Shown here piece after piece: positions 1 through 8,479 of a stretch of DNA of 64,000 nucleotides. The stretch's first letter is position 1; every line of letters starts with the position of its first letter. The notes below the pieces were generated by a model, which ran no database searches, was not told the DNA's origin, and saw only the letters and a list, made by a program, of their open reading frames with translations. Source of the DNA: Nocardiopsis ganjiahuensis DSM 45031 (GTDB lineage Bacteria; Actinomycetota; Actinomycetes; Streptosporangiales; Streptosporangiaceae); the NCBI RefSeq assembly GCF_000341085.1, contig NZ_ANBA01000011.1, positions 248,001 to 312,000 of the forward strand, in the 5' to 3' direction. The translations under genes were made by a program, and so were the position numbers.

Positions 1-462
1 ACGCCGCAGCAGCGCCTCGATCCGTGAGGCACCGGGTTCCCGGAACAGCGCGATCGAGGCGGCGTGCAGAGCCCTGACCCCGGGTTCCAGGCTCTCCGGG
101 AGTTCGCCCGGGCGCCAGCGCCAGTCGGCGGCGTCGGCCATCCGGAAGTCGTACCGGGCCGACCCGTCCTCGTTCAGGGTGGCCAGGGCCAGCGCCGACG
201 GTTCCTCGGCCGCGACCAGGCCGGAGGGGTCCAGTCCCTCGGCCAGGAGGCGGCTCCGGATGAGTTCCCCGAAACCGTCGGATCCGATCCTGGCCAGCAG
301 CCGGGTGGGCAGGCCCAGGCGGGAGGCGGCCACCGCCGTGTTGGCCGGACCGCCGCCGGGGGCCGCCCGCAGGACGTCGGGGCCCTGCCGGGTGGGCAGC
401 AGGTCCATGACGTTCTCCCCGACCACGACGAGCCGGGCGGGGCTCACGGGTTCCGTGCTCAC
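1..462 (-). CDS. PfkB-family carbohydrate kinase (N-terminal part, runs off the window)
   Basis: This is the N-terminal part of a PfkB/ribokinase-type sugar kinase, which transfers phosphate from ATP to a sugar or sugar phosphate in the cytoplasm. The visible 154 residues carry the family's N-terminal signature, a GGGPANTAVAASRLG stretch at about residues 36-50, followed by the LLARIGSDGFG segment. The ATP-binding C-terminal half, with the catalytic Asp, lies outside the window. The GTG start overlaps the TGA of the upstream isomerase gene as GTGA, so the two are translationally coupled and probably work in one pathway. A fructokinase or a 6-deoxy-6-sulfofructose kinase would both fit such a partner; the sequence here does not decide. 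Confidence 0.85.
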   Translation of the reverse strand, partial: MSTEPVSPARLVVVGENVMDLLPTRQGPDVLRAAPGGGPANTAVAASRLGLPTRLLARIGSDGFGELIRSRLLAEGLDPSGLVAAEEPSALALATLNEDGSARYDFRMADAADWRWRPGELPESLEPGVRALHAASIALFREPGASRIEALLRR

Positions 463-1751
463 GCAGCCCCTCCTTCCTGGGGTGTGGCGGGCAGGGCCGC
501 GCCGATCGAGGTCGAGAGGCCCACCTGGGGCAGGAGTACGGCCTGGTAGGCGTGGTAGACGTCCGGTTTGCCCGCCCACACCGAACCGGCGGGCCGGTTC
601 GAGGGGTCGAGTTCGTGCCGCCAGCTGCCGTGCTCGCGGTCCACGTGGAAGCGGTCGGCGTAGTCCCACCAGCGGTCGTAGTACTCGGTGTAGGCCTGGT
701 CGCCGGTGCGCCGGGCCAGCGTCCACGCGGTCATGGTGGCCTCGGCGACCACCCAGTGCATGCGCTGGCGCACGACCGGCCGGTCCTCCCAGTCCAGGGT
801 GTAGGCGAACCCCTCCGCGCCGTCCGCGTGCCAGCCGCGCCGGACGGCGTTGGCGAAGAGGAGTTCGGCGTCGGTGCGCAGCCAGGCGGGAACCGCCTCG
901 CCCGCGCGCTCCAGCGCGAGTTCGAGGTGGACGAGCAGGCGCGCCCACTCCAGGAGGTGGCCGGTGGTGCTGCCGAAGGGGCGGAAGGGGTGGTCCGGCT
1001 GGTCCCGGTTGTAGTCCGGGATCGGCTGCCAGTCCGGGGTGAAGTGCTCGGGCAGGCGCCAGTCGTGCGCGGCGGCGACCCCGTGCACCAGGCGTTCGGC
1101 GATGGCCAGGGCCCGGCGGGTCCAGCGGATGTCGCCGGTGGCGTCGGCCGCTGCGAGGAGGGCCTCCACCCAGTGCATGGCGCTGTTGGCACCCCGGTAG
1201 GGCTCGGTGGCGGTCCAGTCGGCGTCCCAGCTCTCCCGGACGCAGGCCGCCTCCTCCTCCCAGAACCGTTCGTCGAACACCGTCAGGGCCCGGGTGAGCA
1301 GGTCGCGCGCGCCGGGGCGCGCGGCCAGGGTCGCGGACGACGCGGCCAGGACCACGAAGGCGTGCGGGTAGGCGGACTTGGCCGGCAGCCCCCGCTCACC
1401 CGAGGACGCGTGGGAGCGCTCCCGGACACGGGCCGCGTCCCCGCCCTCCGGCACCTCGTCGAACCATCCCCCCAGGTCGCCGTCGCACAGCGGCCCGGTG
1501 AGGGCGGCCAGGCCGTGGTCGGCGAGTTCCGCCGCGTCCGGGTCCCCGCGCAGGTGCGCCAGGGAGAACACGTGCGTCATCCGCGCGGTGATCCAGGTCT
1601 CGGTCGGGCGGTCGGGCTCCACCCCGCCCTTGGCGTCCAACCAGCCGAACCCGTCGGGGACGGCGGCTCCGGCGGCGAAGCCGACCAGGCGCCGCTCCTC
1701 CGCGTTCAGCCACGCGGGTTCGCCCGGGACCGGGTGTGTCGATGTGGTCAA
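459..1751 (-). CDS. AGE-family sugar epimerase/isomerase
   Basis: This 430-residue protein belongs to the N-acylglucosamine 2-epimerase (AGE) family of (alpha/alpha)6-barrel enzymes, which also holds mannose isomerase and the sulfoquinovose isomerase YihS. Family landmarks in order are WITARMTHVF (about 53-62), AKSAYPHAFVVLAA, a GANSAMHWVEALLAA segment, GHLLEWARLL and MHWVVAEATMTAW. The start is the TTG at 1751, because a GAGGAGG ribosome-binding site lies 8 bases upstream; the reading frame stays open further up but without such a site. The 3' end overlaps a PfkB kinase by 4 bases. An isomerase plus kinase pair suggests conversion of an aldose to a ketose and its phosphorylation. Which sugar is used is inference: mannose to fructose is the common case. 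Confidence 0.88.
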   Translation of the reverse strand: MTTSTHPVPGEPAWLNAEERRLVGFAAGAAVPDGFGWLDAKGGVEPDRPTETWITARMTHVFSLAHLRGDPDAAELADHGLAALTGPLCDGDLGGWFDEVPEGGDAARVRERSHASSGERGLPAKSAYPHAFVVLAASSATLAARPGARDLLTRALTVFDERFWEEEAACVRESWDADWTATEPYRGANSAMHWVEALLAAADATGDIRWTRRALAIAERLVHGVAAAHDWRLPEHFTPDWQPIPDYNRDQPDHPFRPFGSTTGHLLEWARLLVHLELALERAGEAVPAWLRTDAELLFANAVRRGWHADGAEGFAYTLDWEDRPVVRQRMHWVVAEATMTAWTLARRTGDQAYTEYYDRWWDYADRFHVDREHGSWRHELDPSNRPAGSVWAGKPDVYHAYQAVLLPQVGLSTSIGAALPATPQEGGAA

Positions 1752-2015
1752 AACCAGTGCCTCCTCGGGAGTCGCTTCGCGCGCAACGCTATCCCGCTCC
1801 CTCTCCTCGGGAAAGACCGAGGAGCAGCCTGAGGGCCGGAGGACGTTCGGGTCGTGTCCGCACATAACCTGAATGCCGATATATCTCGTTGAGTCGCGGT
1901 GGGGCCTCACCGGTGGTCGCGTACGACCGGTCGGCCCGACAGTACCCGCGTCCAGTCGGCGGCGGGAGCCGGATTCCACCCGCCACCACCGCGAACACCC
2001 AGGAGGCAGACAGTG
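1752..2015. promoter_or_regulatory. Divergent promoter region, isomerase/kinase operon and antiporter
   Basis: This 264-base gap lies between two divergent starts and must hold both promoters. A relatively AT-rich patch around 1870-1895 (ATGCCGATATATCTCG) is the most promoter-like stretch. An AGGAGG ribosome-binding site for the antiporter sits at 2001-2006. I do not see a clear operator. Confidence 0.4.
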
Positions 2016-4046
2016 ATGCTCGCTGCGGGGGAGACCCCCGTGTACCTGGGCCCCATCGTGGCGCTGCTCGTCGCCGCGGGGCTCATCGGAGCGCTCTTCG
2101 TCCGGTTGAAGGTCGTCCCCATCGTCGGGTTCCTCCTCGCCGGCGTCCTCATCGGCCCGCACCAGCTGGGAGTCGTCGCGGACGAGAGCCAGGTGGAGGC
2201 CGCGGCCGAGATCGGGGTCATGCTGCTCCTGTTCACCATCGGCGTGGAGTTCTCCGTCGAGCGCCTCGCGAGGATCAAGAAGTTCGTCCTCGGCGGCGGC
2301 ACCGTGCAGGTACTGCTGACGACCGCCGTCGTGGCCGCCCTCTGCCTGCTGTTCGGGGTCGACTGGCGGGTCGGCGTCTTCACCGGATTCCTCGTCGCGC
2401 TCTCCTCCACCGCGATCGTGCTCAAGGTGGTCGCGGCGAAGGGGATCACACAGCAGCCGGTCGGACAGGCCTCGGTGGGCACCCTCATCTTCCAGGACCT
2501 CGCCATCATCGTGATGGTCCTGCTGATCCCGATCCTGGCCGGGCAGAGCGAGGGCGCCTGGGACATCGTCCGCGCCCTGGGGACCGCGGCCCTGGTCCTG
2601 ACCGCCGTGATCGTCATCGCCCGCAAGGTGATGCCTCCGCTGCTGGAGCGGGTGGCACGCCTGTGCTCCCCCGAGATCTTCCTGCTGTCCATCGTCGCCA
2701 TCGCCCTGGGTGTGGCCTACCTGACCTCGCTTGCCGGGGTCAGCGACGCACTGGGGGCCTTCCTCGCCGGCATGGTGCTGAGCGAGTCCCGGCACAGTGC
2801 CCACGCGCTGAGCGAGATCATGCCGCTCCAGATGATCTTCAGCGCCGTCTTCTTCGTCTCCATCGGCATGATGCTCGACGTCACCGTGCTGGCCCAGCTG
2901 TGGTGGATGGTCCTGCTCGCCGCCCTCGCCGTCGTGGTCGTCAAGGTGGTCACCGCCTACACCGCGATCTCCGTTCTCCGGGTCGGGGCGCCGACCGCGG
3001 TGGGAGCGGCCTTCCTCCTCGCCCAGATCGGCGAGTTCTCCTTCGTCCTCCAACAGGTGGGCGCCGAGTACGGGCTGAGCCCGGCCGGGCTGGGCGCCGA
3101 CGGGGACCAGCTCCTCGTGGCCGTCACAGTGGTCCTCATGACCGTCACACCCGCGCTCGGCGCGCTCGGCGAGCGCCTCGCCAAGCGGATGGGAGGGCGG
3201 ACGGGCCGGGGGACGGCCCCCTCCGCCGACCGGGGCGGCCGGGAGTCCGATGACACGAGGAACCGGGTCCTGGTCTCCGGGTGGGGACCGGTGGCCAAGA
3301 ACCTGTCCGCCTACCTGCGGTCCAACGACGTCCCGGTGACGGTGACGACCCTCAACCCGGACCTGGCGGCCCAGGCCGAGGCCGAGGCGCACACCGTCGT
3401 CCGCGGGGAGGCCACGAAGGCGAGCGTCCTCCACGAGGTCGACATGGACCGGGTCAAACTGATCGTGATCTGCGAGAACACGGCGGAGGAGGCCGCTCAC
3501 GTCGCGCACATCCTGAGCGGTGTCGCCCCCGGCGTCCCGATCGTGGTGCGGCCCGTGGACGCCCCCGACGTCCCCGGACTGTACGACGCGCACGCCACCC
3601 GCGTGGTGGACACCCAGCGCGCGGTGACCGAACCGCTGGGCCGTGCGGTCCTGGACCTGCTCGGCATCGACCACACCGGGAAGAACCACCCCGACCCCAC
3701 CGTCATGTCCCTCTTCACGCCGGACCCCGCATCCTCCTGCGCGCACACGGAGAACCTCCGGCCCGTCCTGCCGAAGAGCCCCGGTTGCACCGAGTGCCTG
3801 AGGCAGGGCCGACACGACTGGGTCCACCTGCGCCTGTGCGCCCACTGCGGTTTCGTGGGCTGCTGCGACGACTCCCCCGGCCGGCACGCGAGCGCGCACG
3901 CGGAGGGAGGCGCGCATCCGGTCGCGACCTCCGTGGAACCCGGCGAGGACTGGGCCTGGTGCTACCTGGACTCGGTCAGGATCGAGCCCGACAGGGCCGG
4001 GACCGGCGGAGTGGGAGCCGGCGGAGTGGGAGCCGGCGGGGCCTGA
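2016..4046 (+). CDS. KefB-like cation:proton antiporter with TrkA-N and UBP-type zinc finger domains
   Basis: This 676-residue membrane protein has three parts. Residues 1-390 form a Na+/H+ exchanger (CPA2) domain with about 12 hydrophobic segments. Residues 415-550 form a TrkA-N/RCK-like regulatory domain whose nucleotide loop reads GWGPVA rather than GxGxxG. Residues 574-655 form a ubiquitin-hydrolase-type zinc finger with Cys and His at the expected positions (CTEC, CAHCGFVGCC, then HASAHA). The end is a short GVGAGG repeat from a 15-bp DNA duplication. It probably exchanges K+ or Na+ for protons under nucleotide control. Bacteria lack ubiquitin, so the zinc finger must bind something else. 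The start could be the GTG at 2013 or the ATG at 2016; both suit the AGGAGG at 2001. Confidence 0.88.
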   Translation: MLAAGETPVYLGPIVALLVAAGLIGALFVRLKVVPIVGFLLAGVLIGPHQLGVVADESQVEAAAEIGVMLLLFTIGVEFSVERLARIKKFVLGGGTVQVLLTTAVVAALCLLFGVDWRVGVFTGFLVALSSTAIVLKVVAAKGITQQPVGQASVGTLIFQDLAIIVMVLLIPILAGQSEGAWDIVRALGTAALVLTAVIVIARKVMPPLLERVARLCSPEIFLLSIVAIALGVAYLTSLAGVSDALGAFLAGMVLSESRHSAHALSEIMPLQMIFSAVFFVSIGMMLDVTVLAQLWWMVLLAALAVVVVKVVTAYTAISVLRVGAPTAVGAAFLLAQIGEFSFVLQQVGAEYGLSPAGLGADGDQLLVAVTVVLMTVTPALGALGERLAKRMGGRTGRGTAPSADRGGRESDDTRNRVLVSGWGPVAKNLSAYLRSNDVPVTVTTLNPDLAAQAEAEAHTVVRGEATKASVLHEVDMDRVKLIVICENTAEEAAHVAHILSGVAPGVPIVVRPVDAPDVPGLYDAHATRVVDTQRAVTEPLGRAVLDLLGIDHTGKNHPDPTVMSLFTPDPASSCAHTENLRPVLPKSPGCTECLRQGRHDWVHLRLCAHCGFVGCCDDSPGRHASAHAEGGAHPVATSVEPGEDWAWCYLDSVRIEPDRAGTGGVGAGGVGAGGA

Positions 4047-4079
4047 GCCCGCGGGGCGGGTGCCGCGGGGGCGGGCTCA
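4044..4079. terminator. Bidirectional terminator containing both stop codons
   Basis: A perfect 9-bp inverted repeat (TGAGCCCGC at 4044-4052, GCGGGCTCA at 4071-4079) spans the junction of two convergent genes. The stop codon of the antiporter forms the first three bases of one arm, and the stop codon of the hydrolase forms the last three of the other. There is no T-run, as is usual for actinobacterial hairpin terminators. Confidence 0.55.
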
Positions 4080-4901
4080 CCCCCGCGTGGACAGCCTGTG
4101 CTCCCGGTCGGCGGCGTGGCAGGTCCAACGGATGTGTTCGGCGACGCTGAGGGGGTCGTCAGCCATCGGGATGTGTCCGGCCCCGAGCAGGGACACCATG
4201 CGCGCGTTGGGCACCCGCTGGTGCGCGTGCTCGGCGCTGGAGGGCAGCAGTGTCCGGTCCCGGTCGCCCCAGGCGATCGTGACCGGGCACCGGATCGGGC
4301 GCGCGGTGAAGTCGTAGTCGGCGATCCTCGGCACCATGCGCACGTAGGGCGCCCCCGGTTCGAGCCCCTGGACACCGAACCGGGTGGCCTTGGCCTCGGG
4401 CGAGGAGGGGTCGCCGCGCAGGGCGATCCGGGCCGCGGCCCGTGCGGGCGGGGTGTCCGCCAGCCGTTCCTTGACCGGCATGGGGATGCGGGTGGCCAGG
4501 TTGGCCACCAGGCCCACCGTGCGCATGCCCCAGCGGGCGAGGTGGTCGGAGAACCCGGCCGGGGAGAACACCGTCACCGACCCGGCCACCCCCTGGACCC
4601 CCAGTTCCAGGGCGATGGAGCCGCCCAGGGAGTTGCCCGCCAGGTGCGGGCGCTCGAACCCGTGGAGCTCGCAGAACTCCCGGACCACCCGCACGAGACT
4701 GTGCACGTCGTAGGGCTCGTCCCGCTCCGGGGCGGGGGACTCCCCGAACCCCGGCAGGTCCACGCTGACGACCTCGTAGTCAGCGGCCAGCCGGGGGGCC
4801 ACGGCCCTCCAGCACTGTCTGCGGTCACCGAGCCCGTGCAGGAGGAGCAACGGGCGGCCGCTGCCGTACCGGTCGTAGGCGATGTGTCTGGGGTTCATCA
4901 C
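4077..4901 (-). CDS. Alpha/beta-fold hydrolase
   Basis: This cytoplasmic hydrolase of 274 residues has the full alpha/beta-hydrolase signature. It contains the oxyanion motif HGLGD near residue 22, the nucleophile elbow GNSLGG (Ser near 92), an acidic residue in WGDRD, and the catalytic His in GAGHIPM near the C-terminus. The substrate cannot be read from the sequence; relatives include esterases, haloperoxidase-like enzymes and C-C bond hydrolases. Two starts are adjacent, GTG at 4901 and ATG at 4898. It lies 88 bases downstream of the acyltransferase gene on the same strand and ends facing the antiporter gene. Confidence 0.85.
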   Translation of the reverse strand: MMNPRHIAYDRYGSGRPLLLLHGLGDRRQCWRAVAPRLAADYEVVSVDLPGFGESPAPERDEPYDVHSLVRVVREFCELHGFERPHLAGNSLGGSIALELGVQGVAGSVTVFSPAGFSDHLARWGMRTVGLVANLATRIPMPVKERLADTPPARAAARIALRGDPSSPEAKATRFGVQGLEPGAPYVRMVPRIADYDFTARPIRCPVTIAWGDRDRTLLPSSAEHAHQRVPNARMVSLLGAGHIPMADDPLSVAEHIRWTCHAADREHRLSTRG

Positions 4902-4989
4902 ACCTGTCTACCCGGCGTCCATCCCCCGTCCACCGGGGCGAGCCGTGAAAATGGGCAAAAGGTCGTCCTGCCGTCGGCCGGACCGGCCT

Positions 4990-6387
4990 TCAGTTCGCCC
5001 GCGTGCCGATCCTCGGACCGGTCGGCAGACCGATCCGCAGGCCCGGACGGGACGCGGCCGCACGGGGTACGCGCGGGGCAGCGGTCAGCAGCAGGCCCGA
5101 CACCACCGCCACCAGACCCAGCACCGGCGCCAGTCCGAAGCCCAGACCGGCCACCGTCAGGGCCAGCAGCCCTCCGCCGATCAGGGCCGCGGCGGCCAGC
5201 ACCCGCACCGGGCCCGGGTCGCCCTTGAGGACCTTGGGCGGGTTCTCGAACCGCACCGCCCAGTTGGCCAGCGGCAGGACCAGCGGCAGCAGGACGGCCA
5301 TCCCGAGCACGCCCCACAGCAGCCACAGCCCGGTCATCGGGTCGGGCGTGTTGATGCCCAGGCCGTACACCACGACCCCGGCCACCACCGTGATCGGCAG
5401 CATGTGCCACAGGTACACGGTCATCAGCTGCGGGGAGACCCAGTCCAGCATCCGTGCCACTCCGGGCCGGTCCGACCAGGCGGAGATCCGGTCGCGCAGC
5501 AGCATCGCGACCCCGACCTGCACCGCGCCCAGCGCCGCCAGCACCAGGGTCGGCGGGGCCACGTTCGAGGTCTCGGCCGCGAACACCCCGGTCATGTTCA
5601 TCGAGTAGGGACCGGCGTACACCAGGACCACGGCGGTCACGGCGCCGACCGCGATCATCCACGCCGCGTGGGAGCGGCGGATCGCCCCGGTCCCGTACAG
5701 GAACCCGAGCTGGTGCACGGCCAGCCAGACGAACGCCACGTTCAGGAAGCCGAACGCCTCCACCCCGAACCCGAACCGGCTCAGGTCGACGGCCACGGCG
5801 CCGGTGATCAGCGCGGCCGGAACCCACCAGCCGAACCGGTCGTGCGCGGCCACCAGGACCGGCGTCGCCACGACCACCAGCACGTACGCGGCCAGGAACC
5901 AGAGCACCATGCCCGCGGCGCCCGCGCCGACCAGCACCGGCTGCTCGGGCGCGCCCGCCAGCACCGCGACGTGGCAGGCGAGGATCCACACCACGGCGAG
6001 GGGGACCACCGGCCAGGCCAGTCTCCGCAGCCGCTTGGCCCACCAGACGGAGGCGGTCTCGCCCCGGGCCGAGGCCGAGCGCCAGCTGATCAGGTTGGCG
6101 GCACCGCCCACGAAGAAGATCAGGGGCATGACCTGGGAGACCCAGGTCAGAGCGAACCCGCCCGGGGCGCTCAGGACACTGCTCGCCGCGAGCTGGCCCT
6201 CGGACTGCACCGTCAGCACCGGCAGCCACCAGTGCTGCACGACCACCAGGACCATGACGAACAGGCGCAGGGCGTCGAGGAAGCGGTCGCGAGCCACCGC
6301 CGGCCGCGGCACGGCGCGTACCGACGCGGCCACGGGGGCCGTGGTCGGAGGCCTGCCCTCTCCTGAGGGTTCGACGGTCACGGTCAT
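4990..6387 (-). CDS. Acyltransferase family 3 membrane protein
   Basis: This 465-residue integral membrane protein belongs to the acyltransferase-3 (OafA/WecH-like) family, which moves acyl groups such as acetyl onto cell-surface sugars or peptidoglycan. It opens with the typical RFLDALRLFVMVLVVVQHWW segment, where the conserved His follows the first membrane helix. It then has FFVGGAANLISWRS and about ten further hydrophobic helices, ending in a basic tail. The ATG at 6387 is chosen because AAGGAG lies 9 bases upstream; the open frame extends further but without support. The acceptor molecule is unknown. A hydrolase gene follows on the same strand and may be co-transcribed. Confidence 0.85.
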   Translation of the reverse strand: MTVTVEPSGEGRPPTTAPVAASVRAVPRPAVARDRFLDALRLFVMVLVVVQHWWLPVLTVQSEGQLAASSVLSAPGGFALTWVSQVMPLIFFVGGAANLISWRSASARGETASVWWAKRLRRLAWPVVPLAVVWILACHVAVLAGAPEQPVLVGAGAAGMVLWFLAAYVLVVVATPVLVAAHDRFGWWVPAALITGAVAVDLSRFGFGVEAFGFLNVAFVWLAVHQLGFLYGTGAIRRSHAAWMIAVGAVTAVVLVYAGPYSMNMTGVFAAETSNVAPPTLVLAALGAVQVGVAMLLRDRISAWSDRPGVARMLDWVSPQLMTVYLWHMLPITVVAGVVVYGLGINTPDPMTGLWLLWGVLGMAVLLPLVLPLANWAVRFENPPKVLKGDPGPVRVLAAAALIGGGLLALTVAGLGFGLAPVLGLVAVVSGLLLTAAPRVPRAAASRPGLRIGLPTGPRIGTRAN

Positions 6388-6794
6388 AGGTTGTCGCTCC
6401 TTGGTCTTTCCCGGGTGCTGGGGGACGTCCGGGCACGTGGAGGTGCCTTGGCCGTGCTGACCGGGGTGTGCTGACCTGCTGGGGGCCGACACGTCTCGGT
6501 GTGTGCCCTGTTGGCGGGCGCGCACCGGCCCGGATCATCATGCGGCGACGCGTCGTTGGTACGACCTTAGGCGGAGGGGCAAGGGGCCCGCGATGGAGCT
6601 GGGTACCCTTATCTCCTGCGGCCAGCCCACCCCCGGAGGGTGGTGCAGGCACCACCGGGACCCCTGGGTCGCTGGTGGGACAGGGGTTCCCGGGATTTCG
6701 CCGGGGCCGGTGGAGTTCGTGGAACGGAGGGATCCGGGGCCCATCGAGGGGCCCGGAAGCGGTGGTGTCCGGTGGGTGGGACGCTGCCGTCCGG
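6388..6794. other. 407-base gap upstream of the acyltransferase gene
   Basis: No credible gene is visible. The part nearest the acyltransferase presumably holds its promoter. The part next to nadE (6640-6790) is very G-rich on the plus strand, with several GGGG runs, and shows no convincing hairpin. Confidence 0.4.
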
Positions 6795-7625
6795 TCAGGG
6801 CGCGGTGGGCATGGCCCGCTTGTGGGCGGTGACACGGTAGCGGTCGACCAGGGTGCGCACCACGTGGTCGGAGACCGGGAGCCCTTCGAGGAAGTCGTCG
6901 ATCTGGTCGTAGGTCAACCCCAGCGCCTCCTCGTCCGGCTTCTGCGGGGTGAGAGTCTCCAGGTCGGCGGTGGGCACCTTGTTCACGAGGTCCTCCGGGG
7001 CGCCCAGTTCGGCTGCGACCGCGCGCACCCGCCGCTTGGTCAGGCCGGTCAGCGGGACCAGGTCGGCCCCGCCGTCACCGTACTTGGTGAAGAAACCGGT
7101 GACCGCCTCGGCGGCGTGGTCGGTGCCGACCACCAGCCCGCCCAGACCGCCCGCGACCGCGTACTGGGCGATCATCCGCTGCCGGGCCTTGACGTTGCCG
7201 ACGACGAAGTCCTCGGCGGCGGCGTCGCTGTAGGTCATGCCGCCCGCGGTGAGGGAGGCGGCCATGGCGTCGACGGCCGGACGCACGTCCACGGTCAGGC
7301 AGCGGTCGGGGGCACCGAACTCCACGGCGCGAGTCGCGTCGTCCTCGTCCTTCTGCGCGCCGTAGGGCAGGCGCATGGCGACGTACTCGGCCTCGTGCCC
7401 GGCCTCACGGGCCCGGTCGGCGGCGAGGCGGCACAGCCGGCCTGCGGTGAGCGAGTCCACGCCGCCGCTGATCCCCAGGACCAGGGCGCGGGCGCCGGTC
7501 GTGGTCAGTCTCTCGGCGAGGAAGGCCACGCGGCGCTCGATCTCTGCTCCGACGTCGAAGTGCTCGGGGACTTCGAGGTCGCGGATGATCTCGCGGCGCT
7601 CCTGGCTCAGCTCGGTCTCGGTCAC
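6795..7625 (-). CDS. nadE: Ammonia-dependent NAD+ synthetase
   Basis: NadE makes NAD+ from nicotinic acid adenine dinucleotide, ATP and ammonia, the last step of NAD synthesis. The 276-residue protein has the PP-loop ATP-pyrophosphatase signature ISGGVDS at about 52-58, MRLPYG, GNVKARQRM, the VGTDHAAEAVTGFFTKYGDG region, and the LTGLTKRRVRAVAAELG helix. Length matches the short bacterial form with no glutaminase domain, so free ammonia or a separate amidase is needed. The GTG at 7625 is preferred because GGGAG sits 6 bases upstream and the resulting N-terminus matches E. coli NadE; an ATG at 7649 would add 8 residues. It lies downstream of the glycolipid-binding-domain gene on the same strand. 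Confidence 0.93.
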   Translation of the reverse strand: MTETELSQERREIIRDLEVPEHFDVGAEIERRVAFLAERLTTTGARALVLGISGGVDSLTAGRLCRLAADRAREAGHEAEYVAMRLPYGAQKDEDDATRAVEFGAPDRCLTVDVRPAVDAMAASLTAGGMTYSDAAAEDFVVGNVKARQRMIAQYAVAGGLGGLVVGTDHAAEAVTGFFTKYGDGGADLVPLTGLTKRRVRAVAAELGAPEDLVNKVPTADLETLTPQKPDEEALGLTYDQIDDFLEGLPVSDHVVRTLVDRYRVTAHKRAMPTAP

Positions 7626-7751
7626 GTGCGCTCCCTGCGTGTGGTGCATGTGTCCACCGATTATCACCTGTACCGGGGATCGCTTCCCACACCGGCTCTC
7701 CGGTCCGGGGCCGTGGGCCGGAAGCCGGGACCGGGGCCTCGGCCGGGGTGC

Positions 7752-8336
7752 TCAGGCCTCGGGGCGCAGACGGCGGGCGAACCGCTCGTAGTCCACCACC
7801 AGGCCGTCGCCGTCCACGGACAGCCGGTACTCGCCGTGGAGGGGGTCCCGGTAGGTGTACCGCTCCAGGCCGTCCTCGGCCGGGTGGCGGGTGTATCGCT
7901 GGCGGACGCGGCGGATACGCAGGGAGGGGATGTCGATCCACGCGACCGCGATGTCCCGGTGCTCGCCCGGGCGCAGGCCGAGGCGGCGGATCGGGAGCGT
8001 GTTCGTGAGGGGGGTCGCGGCGACGTCGACGTCCAGGCAGCCCACCAGCTCGGCGAGGGGGTGGCCGTTGACGTCGACCCAGTGGCCGCCCTGGGCCCGG
8101 AGGGTGACCGACTCCAGCCCGGAGGCGGACAGCACCTCGGCGCGGACCTCACGGGTCGTCCAGGCCAGGTCCGCGCGGACGGTGAAGCGTGTGAAGAAGC
8201 GTTCCTGCCCCTCCACCACGGTCTCCCCCGCCTCCAGCCGGTGGCCGTCGGGCTCGGGCAGGAGTGTGCCGAGCCCCAACCCCTCCGGGACGTCGGTACG
8301 GGTCCAGGCTGCCGGGTGTTCCGTCACTGGCGACAT
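7752..8336 (-). CDS. Putative glycolipid-binding domain protein (DUF1089 type)
   Basis: This 194-residue protein matches the putative glycolipid-binding family first seen in Pseudomonas PA1994. The hallmarks are ADLAWTTREVRAEVL near residue 55, GHWVDVNGHP, GCLDVDVAATPLTNTLPIRR and the closing RQRYTR segment. The only functional hint for the family comes from structural similarity to lipoprotein-localization folds; the true role is unknown. There is no signal peptide, so it should be cytoplasmic. A TAGAAC element lies 6 bases before the ATG, which would suit a leaderless transcript. nadE follows 126 bases downstream on the same strand. Confidence 0.75.
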   Translation of the reverse strand: MSPVTEHPAAWTRTDVPEGLGLGTLLPEPDGHRLEAGETVVEGQERFFTRFTVRADLAWTTREVRAEVLSASGLESVTLRAQGGHWVDVNGHPLAELVGCLDVDVAATPLTNTLPIRRLGLRPGEHRDIAVAWIDIPSLRIRRVRQRYTRHPAEDGLERYTYRDPLHGEYRLSVDGDGLVVDYERFARRLRPEA

Positions 8337-8423
8337 GTCACCGTTCTACCGTTCCGGGCGGGACGGCGCCAGAGCGTGAACGTGCCCGTGCCGAACGCGA
8401 CACGGGCACGGAAGCCTTTCGTT

Positions 8424-8465
8424 ACAGGGCCTGCGGCTCGCCCCCGGGTGAGCCGCAGGCCCTGT
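8424..8465 (-). terminator. Terminator downstream of putP
   Basis: A perfect 16-bp inverted repeat (arms 8424-8439 and 8450-8465, 10-base loop) lies 15 bases after the putP stop. There is no T-run. It should end putP transcripts and insulate the glycolipid-binding gene. Confidence 0.8.
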
Positions 8466-8479
8466 CCGACAGGACCGGG

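Noticed and set aside
459-3917. Very long frame on the minus strand covering the isomerase and the antiporter region
   Set aside because: Its N-terminal 700 residues are an antisense shadow of the antiporter gene, rich in His, Asp and Arg; only the part from 1751 down is the isomerase.
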